From: Plantago major
Lineage: Eukaryota; Streptophyta; Magnoliopsida; Lamiales; Plantaginaceae
Assembly: GCA_026545765.1 (NCBI GenBank)
Contig: CM048841.1
Span: forward strand, 98,165,352-98,229,351
DNA length: 64,000 bases
Direction of reading: 5' to 3'
Part shown: positions 15,293 through 26,224 of the stretch, piece by piece
Layout: every line of letters starts with the position of its first letter
Position numbering within the stretch: position 1 is the first letter of the stretch
Position numbers and translations under genes: made by a program
The notes under the pieces: generated by a model
What the model was told of the DNA's origin: nothing
The model's input: only the letters and a program-made list of their open reading frames with translations
Databases searched by the model: none

Positions 15293-18027
15293 ATGGCTAC
15301 ATGGGACAACTTCGGTGAGATTTCGAATGCAGTGCAGTTAACAGGGCTGAACGCAGTTGCATTGATAGGTTTGATAGTTAAGGCAGCAAGCACAGCAAGA
15401 ATGCACAAGAGGAACTGCAGGCAGTTCGCGCAGCACGTGAAAATGATCGGGAATTTGTTGGAGCAGCTCAGGATATCGGAGCTGAAGCAGTACCCTGAGA
15501 CGAGGGAGCCGTTGGAGCTGCTGGAGGATGCATTGAGGAGGGCCTATCTTCTTGTGAATAGCTGTCAGGAGAGGAGCTATTTGTACCTGATGGCTATGGG
15601 GTGGAATATTGTGTATCAGTTTAGGATGGCTCAGGAAGAGATCGACCGCTACTTGAGGATCATTCCTCTCATTACACTTCTTGATAATGCAAGAGCTAAG
15701 GTAAGCTTTTATCTCCTCAATTTCGATTGTCTTGTATGTAACTTTTCGTATAGTATGAGCTAGTATTTATTACGCTACCAGTTCATCAATGCCACGAAAA
15801 CAGCTTCATGTTACTTCCACCAAACATTAGGCCAGTTTTTCTGAGTCCATCAATTTCTGATCCAGCACAGTGGTCCTACCAAACTGCCTAAATGTTTGCG
15901 GTTTTTTTTTTAACCTTTTTTGTGTGTGGGGTAGCTAGAGATATGCCTAAATTTGATGGTTTATTGGATTTAAAGTGTTGTGATAGCCTTATCTACTTTT
16001 TGTGTTCAGTTTATCTTCATCTTGTACATGTGGAATATATCCACTTGCTTGATGGTTTATCTGTCTTCTGGGATGTAGTCTTTGTTACTTAGAATTCTTA
16101 TTTAATTGCAAGCTCTAGTATAGATTACAGACTTTTTGGTGCATATTGTCATAAGGAGTTTGGCCGTGCAAAGATATACTGTTTCCAGACTTGACCCATA
16201 ACCAGCAGCAGAGTGGCTTACCATTTTTTCGGCTCTTAGTAATCACTAAAATCCGACTCACTGATAAATTCTTGATGCAGACCAGATAATTTTAGCCTCT
16301 TGCATGAATACATCCTCCTGTGACAGTGGTTTTTATGAAACATATGGATACTTACCCTTTATGCTTTTACTGAAATCTGGTAAATCATATAAATTTGCAA
16401 AATATTCAGGAGAGACTTGAAGAGATACAAAGGCATCAGCTTGAATACACATTGGATGAAGATGACAGAAAAGTTCAAGTTGCACTTTCAGAACATGATA
16501 CAGTAATCTTGAAGAAAAGTTTTAGTTCCACTTATCCGAATATGCCGTTTAATAAAGCACTTGAAAAGGAACAAGAAAAGCTTAAGGTAGAGCTTCAGCA
16601 TTCACAAGCTAATATGGATGTTGGTGGATGTGAAGTGATTGAACGCCTTCTCGAGGTTACTGAAACTGCAGCAACTACAGTAAAGGAGAGAGATTCGCCA
16701 CCCAAAAATTTCAAGAAATCAAAACCAGAGGAAAATTCCAACGATAAGAGTCATGGAACCCTTGAAATCTATACACCGTCAAGGTTCATGCCTTTTCTTG
16801 TTCATTATAAATTTGCACCGTTCATTCAACACACAAATCAGGTTCAGGACTCCTGATTTAGGCTACTCAAGTACAGTTATCATCTGTGTATTTTTTCTAC
16901 AGAAAAGCCGCAATTTCCTCAGGTCACACCTCTACCAGGGAAGCAATATGGGAAGAGGAATGGCATGCAGATTTACTTGGCTGCTGTTCTGAGCCTTACT
17001 TATGTGTGTTCTCTATCGCCAACGAACATTCTCTATTATTTCTCTATATACTTCCTTTATAACTTCCATAATTCAACAAGATTTGCTTCTCTGCATGCTA
17101 ACTAAAATGCATTATGGGCTGAGGCCTGCATCAAACTATCTTGGAGTATTAACTTCCACCGAGTTATTCTACTATATTTCTAGTCCTTTTATCAGAGATC
17201 AATGTAACCGATGTTTTTCTGCCCTTCGAAGCCACACAATTGTCAAAACTAGTACTTTTGCCAAAAGTAGTTTTAAGCTGCTGTTTGAGCTCGAACCATT
17301 CAAGCTCTTTTCAAGTGTCTAAATGAGAATCTTCTTACTGTCCTATGATAATTTTCAGAAAGTTGTACATTTATTTTCATGTAGTAATAATTATGTTTAG
17401 CAAGATTCAAGCACATAATCATCCTGAACTCATGTAATGGCAGGTATAAAGACCTTCCTCTGTCCTTGTGATACACTTTCGAGAATAGCATCGGTTGCGT
17501 ATGGGAAGGACATATGTGAGACCCTAATCCTTATATTACTGGCTATTTCTTTCAAAGAAAATTCTGGAGCAATACCCAACTATAAGTTCTATCCATTTGT
17601 TTTATCAGCCTCAGCAGAGACTTGCAATGAAATAATGGCCTATTCCATGATACTCTCGTGCTGCTTCTATACATGTTGCATCAGAAGAAAGCTCCGAAGG
17701 ACACTTAACATCAAGGTAAGTTCATCCTCTCACTCCTGATTTACTGTATTAATATCCAATGTTGCAGTTGCACTGATCATCGATATTTGCAGGGTGGTGC
17801 ATTAGATGATTGCTTGTCGCATTTTATGTGCTGTTGTTGTGCACTCATCCAAGAATGGCGGGAAGTAGAGATCAGAGGTAATATTCTACTAACTCTTTAT
17901 GCGTACATCTATGGTTCAAGTTCAACAAATCCTGCAATCGATAAGTGCCTTAAATGATAAATCTCTGGTGACAGGTCCACAGACGACCAGAACGAAAGCT
18001 CCAGCGTATCAATGCATGGAGACCTGA
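15293..18027 (+). CDS. MCA-type mechanosensitive calcium channel (MID1-complementing activity), seven exons
   Basis: Plasma-membrane Ca2+-permeable channel protein of the MCA1/MCA2 family. Exons: 15293-15700, 16410-16783, 16903-17003, 17444-17515, 17609-17715, 17793-17877, 17975-18027; phases agree and give 399 residues (Arabidopsis MCA1 is about 421). The N-terminal region (residues 1-136) carries the conserved hydrophobic segment LIGLIVKAASTARMHKRNC, the motif YPETREPLELLEDALRR and MGWNIVYQF. A coiled-coil/EF-hand-like part follows (residues 137-240). The C-terminal PLAC8 domain has its cysteine clusters (LLGCCSEPYLC, LCPCDTLSRIA, SCCFYTCC, MCCCCALIQEWREVEIRG). Residue 20 is Asn where Arabidopsis MCA1 and MCA2 have Asp21. 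The linker before PLAC8 is shorter than usual. It may be a divergent paralogue. Confidence 0.92.
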
Positions 18028-18700
18028 AAGATTATCCGAGATCAAGATTCATCTTGTTTCTCGTTTGGCTGGTTGTTGTCATTCATTCGAAGCCTCGATG
18101 TGCAGATAACTATATTAATTACTGACACACTTATGCAAGAACTGTAGAATTTAGTCATGGATGGGCTGGAGAACCTGAATTTGAGATTTGAAGAGATCAT
18201 CTCATCATATTGACTCTGTGCAACACAAAGCAATAACTACAACTTGAATGTATAGTTTATAGCCAATGATTTATAACATGCATTATCTTTTCTTTGAGAT
18301 ATCTGACCTTCTTGAGGTGGATCTGCATCGTAGTTTAATATAGACTTGTGAATTCTTGATTTGAGAAAAATCATCATTGAGATTTGATGTGGAAAATATA
18401 TGTGCATACTAGATCTGATTTAAATCAAATTAGACTCATCATATATATGATATCATATGAGCCAGTTGGAATGCATCACTTCTCTTAATTTTGGAACCGA
18501 TTCTCCGCTAACGATATAAAATAGAAGGATTCTTCATTCATTTAAGTATATCGCAACAATTCCAAAAGTAAGAAGTAAGAAAATCTATATATATTTAAAA
18601 GATCAGTTTTTATTCTCAATTCTACCTATAGGATTTTGGCCTCATATCAATGTGATAATTTCTTTCAATTTTTTGAGTTAAAAAATAACAAATCAATTAT
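18028..18700. other. MCA 3' region and intergenic DNA
   Basis: AT-rich 3' UTR and spacer up to the CACTA terminus at 18701. No gene seen. Confidence 0.5.
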
Positions 18701-20224
18701 CACTACAAGAAATCTATGAAATAGCGAAGGAAATTAGGGACGGAAAATTGGTTTGTCCCTAAATAATTTTCGGGCGATGAAATTGGGGACGGACGCGCGA
18801 CGGAAATATCAAATTTCATACACCGTGGCGGATTCCGTCTCTAAATCTGTCACTAGATATAGAGACGGACTTAGCAACGGTATTGGGGGCGGAATTTTTA
18901 TTTAAAAAAAGAAAATTAAATTGAAAAATAACATAGCAACGGAATAGTTATCCGTCGCCATTTTTCTATCGCTAATGCATTATTTAAGAATTAAAAAAAA
19001 TGAATTTACAAAGTTCGTGACGGATTGTGTTTCCGTAGCGGGATTTTCTATAAAAACGGGTGATTTTGTAGCGACGGAATCAAAATCCGTCGCTAATTTT
19101 AAAAACCAGCCGGTTCGTTTAATTGGGACAATATTCCGTTGCCCGTTCTTTTAATTGGAACCGAGTTCCAATAATGAAATAAAAAGAAGAAGAAATTACT
19201 CATCGCTTCTTCATCACTTCTTCATCTCATTCATCGCGCCACCACCTCCATCACTCACCGCGCCACCACCTCCTCCCCCTTGCCCCATCGCGCCACCACC
19301 TCCTCCTCCTTGCTCATCCAGCCACCACTGTCCTCCTCCTTTCGCGTCCAGCCACTTAAGTGCTCCGTCGCGCCACCTCCTCGTCGTTGCTCCATCTCGC
19401 CACTCCGCCACCGTCCTCCGCCTCCTTGCTCATCATCTTCCTCCGATCTGCTGGATTGATCTGATTTGGAAAATTTGGGTAAGGCAAATCCTATAATTTG
19501 GGAATTTTATTTTGATTTAGGTTTGATCTGTATCCGATTGAATTAAGGTGTTTCTTTCTTTCTTTATCGATTGAATCGAGGTGTTGACAGCTCTTAAACG
19601 GATTTCTAATGTCTTCATCAATTACTTATGCTACATTGCATATTGATTATCCTAAACTAAGTCAGAAGCTAGTGTTATAGTACTATAATCAAATTAATAA
19701 ACTACTTTTAGGACCTATAAATAAAAATAAACCAATGGGAGTTCTTATTTTACACACATGATATCGGTTCTGTTTAGATATCTAATACTATGGTCTATGT
19801 ATTTAATTGATTTAGTGCTATCTATCACCTATAAATATAAATAGAAGATGATGTATGGTAGTAGTATAATTCAATAGGACGGAAGCTGATCATTTTTTTG
19901 TAACTCTTTTGCTTTATTTTGAATTAAGAAGTAGTAGTAAGATTGGTTTTTCAGCTCCATTTAAATGGAGCTGCTGCCAGCTCCATTTAAATGCTACCAG
20001 CTCCATAATGGAGTCAAGTTTACCTTCTGTTTGGAGTGGCAAGATTCATTTAATGGAGATAACATGATCCATTTCGGAGTAGAAACAACTCAATTTCGGA
20101 GTAGCTCGGAATCGGAGATTTTTTGTCATGCAATTCTATTACTAATTTTTATTCTTTATTTTGTTTCTTGTAGGGTCTTATCATCAGTTTTCAGATTTTT
20201 GACACATTCCACCCAAGGTAATGA

Positions 20225-20705
20225 TGCTCATTATTATGTGTTGATTCTTGTTAAAAGTCTACTTCAATTGTTTGGACTTTATATACATAGTAACTAACTA
20301 GCTAGTGTCGTACTTTTATGTTGGGTATGGGACACCCCTTTTTTATCGGACCGTAATTAACTTATGCATGAGTAGACGACGCCCGTTATATGTTGATTCT
20401 TGTTAGATATCTACATGAATTAATTCTAATTTAAATTTACTGCAACTGGCTAGCGTCCGCGTTTTATGTTGGGTAGGCGGCCCCCAATTTTTTGGTGGAC
20501 CGTAATCACTTATGCATGAGTAGAAAACACTCATTACGTGTTATGTGTTGATTCTTGTTAGATGTCTACATGGATTGATTTTAATTTATATACATTGTAA
20601 CTAGCTAGCGTCTGCGTTTTATGTTGGGTAGGCGGCGCCCATTATTTGGTGGACCGTAATCATTTATGCATGAGTAGACGACACTCATTACGTGTTCATC
20701 GTTGT
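20225..20705. repeat. Tandem repeat of about 150 bp inside the CACTA element
   Basis: Units start near 20301, 20449 and 20604 with GCTAG(C/T)GTC, giving periods of 148 and 155 bp; a partial tail unit precedes them (from 20225) and the last is incomplete. Each holds TTTATGTTGGGTA, GGACCGTAAT, TTATGCATGAGTAG and TGTTGATTCTTGTTAGA. No open frame runs through the units. Confidence 0.85.
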
Positions 20706-20998
20706 TATATTTGATTTTTTTTCTGAATTTCTACCGCATTTTAGTTATAGATTCTGGATTTGAAAGTATTAGTAAAACAGGAGTGATGGAAATGAATCTG
20801 GATCGTAGTTGGATGTACAAACGTTTCGAGAACTCCGAAATGCGCTTGAAGTTCCATGATAGGGTTAAGTCTTTTTGTTGAATCTGCACAACAATAAATG
20901 TTAATGTGTTTTGATTGACATAAATTCAATTAGAGGGTACTCATTATGTTTTTTCTACTTTAATGTAGAACAATTTCCGTTGGAATTTTAGTGACTTG

Positions 20999-21979
20999 AA
21001 CCTCACGAAAGAAGTGAAAAGGGGGTTTATGAAAAAGGGTGGTAGTCTATATAGGAATATGATGAACAAGCAGAAGTCTGAGCATTATGTACAAAAGAAA
21101 GGGCGGCCAGTGGGAATTTCAGAAGAAGAATGGAATGACTTGGTTTCGTATTGGAAAAGTGCTAAGGCTAATGAGATTTCTAAAAAGGCCAGGAAGAACA
21201 GAATGTCTGAGGTTGAACCCGGTGCAGGACCTTCAAAAACTTTTGGCAGGAGCCTCTCCTTTATGGAGTTGGCGGCGAGAAAAGTTAGATTTTCTTCTTT
21301 CACTCTCTTTCTTTTCTCTTTTATTATGTACTGTATTATATTAAAACATTGCTAATTAATGATTATATGATTCCAATGCAGGCTGAGGAAAAAGGAGGTG
21401 AAGTAGCACTTGATATACCTGACAAAGAATGGCAAATGGGTGGATGATAACTCAATGAAAATTTATGTTAGTGCATCTCCAACTTAGTAATTCTTACTTA
21501 GTAATTAAATATGCTTGCTTATGATGTTTTCTTGATCATATGTTTTGATTGGTGTGTTGGGATGATTGAAACCTGCCTACTGGAAAAACATAATATAGTA
21601 CTTGGCAAGTGTTTTGTTTCTAGTTTTTCATATTGAGCTCCATGTTTTGAGTTGCTATTATTTCCATGATCGTGCCTACATGTATTCAATTTGAATTATA
21701 TTTTCTTATATTATATTTATGTTTAAAAAACAGGAAGAATATCAAGATCGTCTGGAAACTCTAGGTGATGATACAACTCAGAAGGGAAAAAATTACATCT
21801 TTTTGGAGGTTAACATGAAGAACAAAAAGCAACGGGTGTTCGGTTTAGGTAGTGTAGCATCATCTTTAGGCAGCACGGGTCGTAGTAGTCAGCGATGCAC
21901 TACTGGTCAGCTGTTCACCCAAGAAGATGTCAATGCAGCTGTACAAGATGTTGTACAATCAGTGCAAGAGCAGCTCTAG
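20999..21979 (+). pseudogene. CACTA transposase remnant (Transposase_24/Ptta-like)
   Basis: Exon-like segments encode a basic helical protein: GFMKKGGSLYRNMMNKQKSE, then KKGRPVGISEEEWNDLVSYW (21096-21157), then a short intron with acceptor near 21381 and AEEKGGEVALDIPD. A one-base shift at about 21424 is needed to continue into KNGKWVDDNSMKIY, which joins across another intron to EEYQDRLETLG (from 21734) and runs to a stop at 21977-21979. This order is characteristic of plant En/Spm-type transposase proteins. The shift makes the gene non-functional, in line with the missing right end of the element. Confidence 0.7.
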
Positions 21980-22075
21980 AGGGGCAGAAGAAGGTCACTA
22001 CAGACCTCGCTGCTAAGATGGACTTGATCCTGGGTACTCGACAAACTCCTCCATCTTCTAATGTTTAGATTCTCA

Positions 22076-22800
22076 TGTATCAAACTTATCATGTCTACAT
22101 ATTCGGATGTTTAGATATTTTTGTATCGCTTATTTTGTCGGTTAGATACTTTTCTATGAACCTTATTTTGTATTAGACCTATGTTTAACTATTTTGGAGA
22201 ATTACGTGTGAATAGATCTCTAACCTTGTTCCGTCGATTTTTCTTTCGCTTTATGATGTTGTAGCAGCCTAGATTCCGCTTTCTATAGGAGTTGTAGCCT
22301 GAAGATCGCTTCTCTGAGATTGAAAGGTGCTAGTTCTAGGTTTTTCTAGAAGAGAGAATTTTTCTGATCTGCGATTTGAATGGAATGAGTGTGTCTGTGC
22401 GTTTTTTCAGGTTATATCTATATATAGTTGACCCGTTTTGTTGACCTAGTTGCTGGCCCTTGGTTGGGTGAATTGTAAACTTGTTTTTGTTTAGAGTTAA
22501 TATGTAATATTTAGAAAGTATATCTTTAGGTCTCTATCTAGAGTATGTCTCTTAGGAGACTTACTCAAGAAATTATTATTTTTAAGATAATTGACATGAT
22601 AATTTTATTTATTCCGTATATAGGAGCACTGGAAGATGAAGTACAGTTAAGAAAATCAGTACAATAATTCATTAGGAATGGATTTATTATTGGCTACTAG
22701 TCTGTTGGACTTTCGAGAAACTTTCTCACAAAGAAGTGGAAAGAGTCACATTTAAATTCATCAATAGAGTAATCATTAGTATTATATTAAAATATATATA
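22076..22800. other. Spacer between CACTA remnant and SKP1 promoter
   Basis: No gene found. It may still include unrecognised CACTA sequence. AT-rich towards the Stowaway element. Confidence 0.4.
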
Positions 22801-23016
22801 CTCCCTCCGTCCCGAATTCTACCAAAAAAAAAAAATTCAATTTCTCACATTTCATTTTGCTACGTCTCAAAAAATTTCATCTCTTAATTGAAAAATTCAG
22901 CTTCTACTTTATTCAATTTATCTCCTAATTTTTTTCACCCTCTCTCCTATTTTATTCAATTTTCTCTTAAAACTTGTATTCGAACAAGTAGAAATTTAAA
23001 TTTGGGACGGAGTTAG
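22801..23016. mobile_element. Stowaway MITE upstream of SKP1
   Basis: 216 bp, AT-rich, with terminal inverted repeats CTCCCTCCGTCCCG (left) and GGGACGGAGTTAG (right), flanked on both sides by TA. These are the standard Stowaway (Tc1/mariner) terminus and target. It ends 36 bp before the presumed SKP1 TATA box. Confidence 0.88.
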
Positions 23017-23052
23017 TATTATTTTTGTGTGGTATAGACGTAGCCCTGGCAA

Positions 23053-23059
23053 TATAAAA
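23053..23059 (+). promoter_or_regulatory. Putative TATA box of SKP1
   Basis: TATAAAA 101 bp before the SKP1 ATG. Spacing fits a leader of about 70 bp rich in CT, as usual for highly expressed plant genes. Confidence 0.6.
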
Positions 23060-23159
23060 TTAGATCCATCGTCCCATTCTCCAAAATACACACTTTTCCC
23101 CCAAACAAATCATCTCTCTCTATCCATCTATCTACCACCACCTGAAACGAAACGAAACG

Positions 23160-25515
23160 ATGTCGTCTTCCGACGGAAGCAAGAAGATCACCCTCCGCAG
23201 CTCCGATGGCGAGGTATTCGAAGTGGACGAATCGGTGGCCGTGGAGTCTCAGACCATCAAGCACATGATCGAGGACGATTGCGCTGACAACGTCATCCCA
23301 CTCCCAAATGTCACCGGCAAAATCCTCTCCAAGGTCATCGAGTACTGCAAGCGCCACGTCGACGCTGCTGCTGCCAACACCGCTGCCAAGGCTGAGGACA
23401 AGCTCGCTTCTACTGCTCCTACCGATGATGACCTCAAGGCGTTCGACACTGATTTTGTCAAAGTCGACCAGGCTACTCTCTTCGATCTTATTCTGGTATA
23501 CCCGATTTGCTCGATTCTTGTGGAATTCTGGTTGTTTTTTTTTTTTTTGGTTTTGTGTTGAGGAATTGTGTGTTAGGGTTTGGCTTTGGGGGTTTTTGAT
23601 TTCGAGGTTTGGTTTGATTTCGTTGTGCGTCTGTGGCTGTGTTTGTTGTTGTTGTTGTTTATCTGGTTGTGAGTCGGATGTGTTACTTGAAATGCATCGA
23701 GAGGATCGTTTGTTATATAGAGAGCAATTGTGTTTGTATTAGGAAAGATTGCATTTTTATTTAAAGAATCTTTCCGAATATAAGCGTGATAGTTTGAAAT
23801 GTAATAAATGATGGTGATCTCGATTTAACGCTATACGAATTTTGTAGAAGGATCGATTTAACACTACCCTATATTAGGAAAGATTGCATTTTTCCAGCTT
23901 CCAGCTTGGGTTTACTGTTTAGTATGAAAGTGTTGTGGTTTTGTGAGTATGATTACAGCCACTTAATTTTTGGAGAAGGCTTGATTAGGTGACTCCAGCT
24001 TGTTTTAGTATGGAAGTGTTGTGGTTGTGTGAGCATGACTGTTCAATATGTAGCAAGATTAGTGTGATTAAAATAGTGTAAGCATGGTAAGTTGATTGTG
24101 TGGGTCAATTTTGGGTAATATGGAAGTGTGATTAAAGAAAGCACATTTGCTGAACATGTTTTTGGTTTATATTAGTTTGTGGGGTCCAAGTTCATTTTCC
24201 AGGAATGTTTGATTGCCATTTTTTCGTGTGATTGTCAATAAGGTAAATGGATTTTGTATCAATTTGCAGTGGGGGTTACGAGGTGTTGGATCTGACATCG
24301 TGAATTGATATTTTTCCTTTAAACTGTTTGTAAAAGTATTACAAAGAAAGGAAATTTCTGATATGAGTCACCACATGGAAGGATCATCAAAGAAAGAACT
24401 TTCTCCTGTGGACTGGGTTATTAAGTTTCATACTTTAACCTCTCTTCTGCCCCTTCCTCGTGGGGCTGATGCATTAGGATATCTATTACTATGCTCCATG
24501 GCAGCTCCCCCCGCCCCCGGGCTTGGTGCGCCAAAACTTTCTCAACTGTTGTTCGCTTACTTCCTTTCCATTTGATTGTCTAACTGTTTTTATAATTTTC
24601 TTTTTCTAGAGTTACCAACTTACCATTAAATTTTGAGATTCTTCAGTGTTTTCTGATAATATCCCATCCACACACAATCATCAATAACCACTGATATTGT
24701 CCGTCACTAAGCATCTTGTGAAGACCTCAAGCAACAAAAAGGTTTGTCACCCCCAACGCAGCCAAACAACCTGATGTTGCCACTTTTCTAAATATTGCTC
24801 TGGTCAGTTGATCCTGCTACAGAAGATTCTAAGTAAACTCAACCAGTAAACACTGGCCCATCCACTCTCCGCCTCTTATCACCACCTATTTCTTCCTCTT
24901 TGCGTTCTTGTTGTACCGTGAGGTCTGAGCTGTTCAACAAGTTGATAGCCGATTGACTCTCTTTTACACCCCCCATGACTAGACTTCAATCAAACACGAT
25001 GCTAGCTGCTTTCTTTCATTATGAGTTTTAAGGGGTGAAGATGTTTTTTTGTATTTATGATATTTCTTTGCTCTATTTGTTGACATGTGTAAGAAGCTAT
25101 GCTACTTTTAGTTTGCTGTTGCAGGACTTAGACATTGGGGTATTTTTGCAGTGTTTTTCTTAATGCTCTCTTAAAATTCTCAATACGAGGGGTGCCTTCT
25201 CCCAGGAATCTGGCTTTTTTGGGGACTATGTGAAACTTTTGCTTAGTTTATTAGTACTTTTTTATGTACTCGTCTCACTTTCTCATAACAGTATCTTTTG
25301 TTGGTGGTGTAATACTTGTGCATTGGATTTTTTGCTCCCAGGCCGCCAACTACCTGAACATCAAGTCACTTCTGGACCTGACTTGCCAGACTGTTGCTGA
25401 CATGATCAAGGGGAAAACTCCTGAAGAGATCCGCAAGACATTTAATATCAAGAATGACTTCACACCTGAGGAGGAAGAGGAGGTCCGAAGAGAAAATCAG
25501 TGGGCTTTCGAATAG
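23160..25515 (+). CDS. SKP1: SKP1-like SCF ubiquitin ligase subunit, two exons
   Basis: Adaptor of SCF ubiquitin ligases, linking cullin 1 to F-box proteins. Exons 23160-23495 and 25342-25515 in phase 0, 169 residues. The N-terminal POZ fold ([50 protein letters not shown]) is followed by an acidic linker, [17 protein letters not shown], then the C-terminal F-box-binding helices ([40 protein letters not shown]) and the family ending ENQWAFE. Length and intron position match plant SKP1-like 1 proteins. The single intron of 1.85 kb contains no recognisable gene. Probably a main housekeeping SKP1 rather than a diverged ASK. Confidence 0.97.
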
Positions 25516-26224
25516 ACAATCTGTGTTGGTAATGAACTGTAGCTGGTGGTAAACTATGTGTTTATGTTTGCATGTCACATTTTGAAGGATTCTCGTACTA
25601 GTAGTATCTGAAGCTTTGGCTAACTTCGTCTGTTATGTAATGTTCTTGTGGATTGGCTGGATATCCTTCTTCTTTTGGCCTTTTGGGTATTTGTTGAGAA
25701 ATATTTGAATGTGATGCCTACGTAACTGGTTCCACCCGTAATCTATTATTTATCTTTCAACAAGAAGGTTTACCACCCCTAGCTATTGGAAAATATTTTG
25801 ATTTAGCAGCTTTTCATCGGCAGTGAATAATTTGATTGAATTTTCTTCTCTGTTTGGAGTACCATCACCTCTTCCAGTTTGGCTGTTTGTTGCATCAGTG
25901 TAAGTTGTGAAATCCTAGTTCTGGGAAAAGTGTGCTACTAAAATTGTGTTTACCCAACTTGCCCTTTACCATGCCCGAATGAAAGGCGTAAACGATGACC
26001 AAAGGAAAAATCTTTTTGAACCTAAGGAAGCAACCATGAAGAAATATTACACACATCCCGCCAACTTTAACTGGATGATAGCATGATGAATCTAAGTCAT
26101 AAGATACTTACCACATTACCAGGACAGGAAATTTTACTTGCGGGGAAAAAACCAATGATTTGCAGCAACCGTTAAAAAATGAACACTTGAGTAGAACCAA
26201 AGATACAGTACAAAGCGACTATTT
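25516..26224. other. Convergent 3' spacer between SKP1 and the 26225 gene
   Basis: 3' UTR sequence of two convergent genes. No gene or repeat recognised. Confidence 0.5.

Larger units (their letters stand above)
18701..22075 (+). mobile_element. Decayed CACTA (En/Spm) DNA transposon, right end not found
   Basis: The left end is the canonical CACTACAAGAAAT, followed by a subterminal region (18720-19130) packed with short direct and inverted copies of GGGACGGA, GCGACGG and CCGTCGC, typical of CACTA elements. A Pro/Ser-rich stretch (19215-19440) lies where CACTA leaders often have one. The 3' part encodes the remains of a plant En/Spm-type transposase (21000-21979). No matching TTTCTTGTAGTG end appears downstream, so the element is truncated or its right end has diverged; the end given is the last coding trace. 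Confidence 0.75.

Noticed and set aside
19155-19496. Proline-rich protein gene
   Set aside because: The frame is an effect of CCACCTCC/GCGCCACC repeats in the CACTA leader region and has no homologous domain.
20160-20180. TTTCTTGTAGGG as a possible right end of the CACTA element
   Set aside because: The last bases do not fit the required GTAGTG, there are no subterminal GACGG repeats beside it, and transposase remnants lie further downstream. It looks like an ordinary pyrimidine tract with AG.
24363-24575. 70-codon frame in the SKP1 intron
   Set aside because: No similarity to known proteins and inside a spliced intron of a conserved gene.
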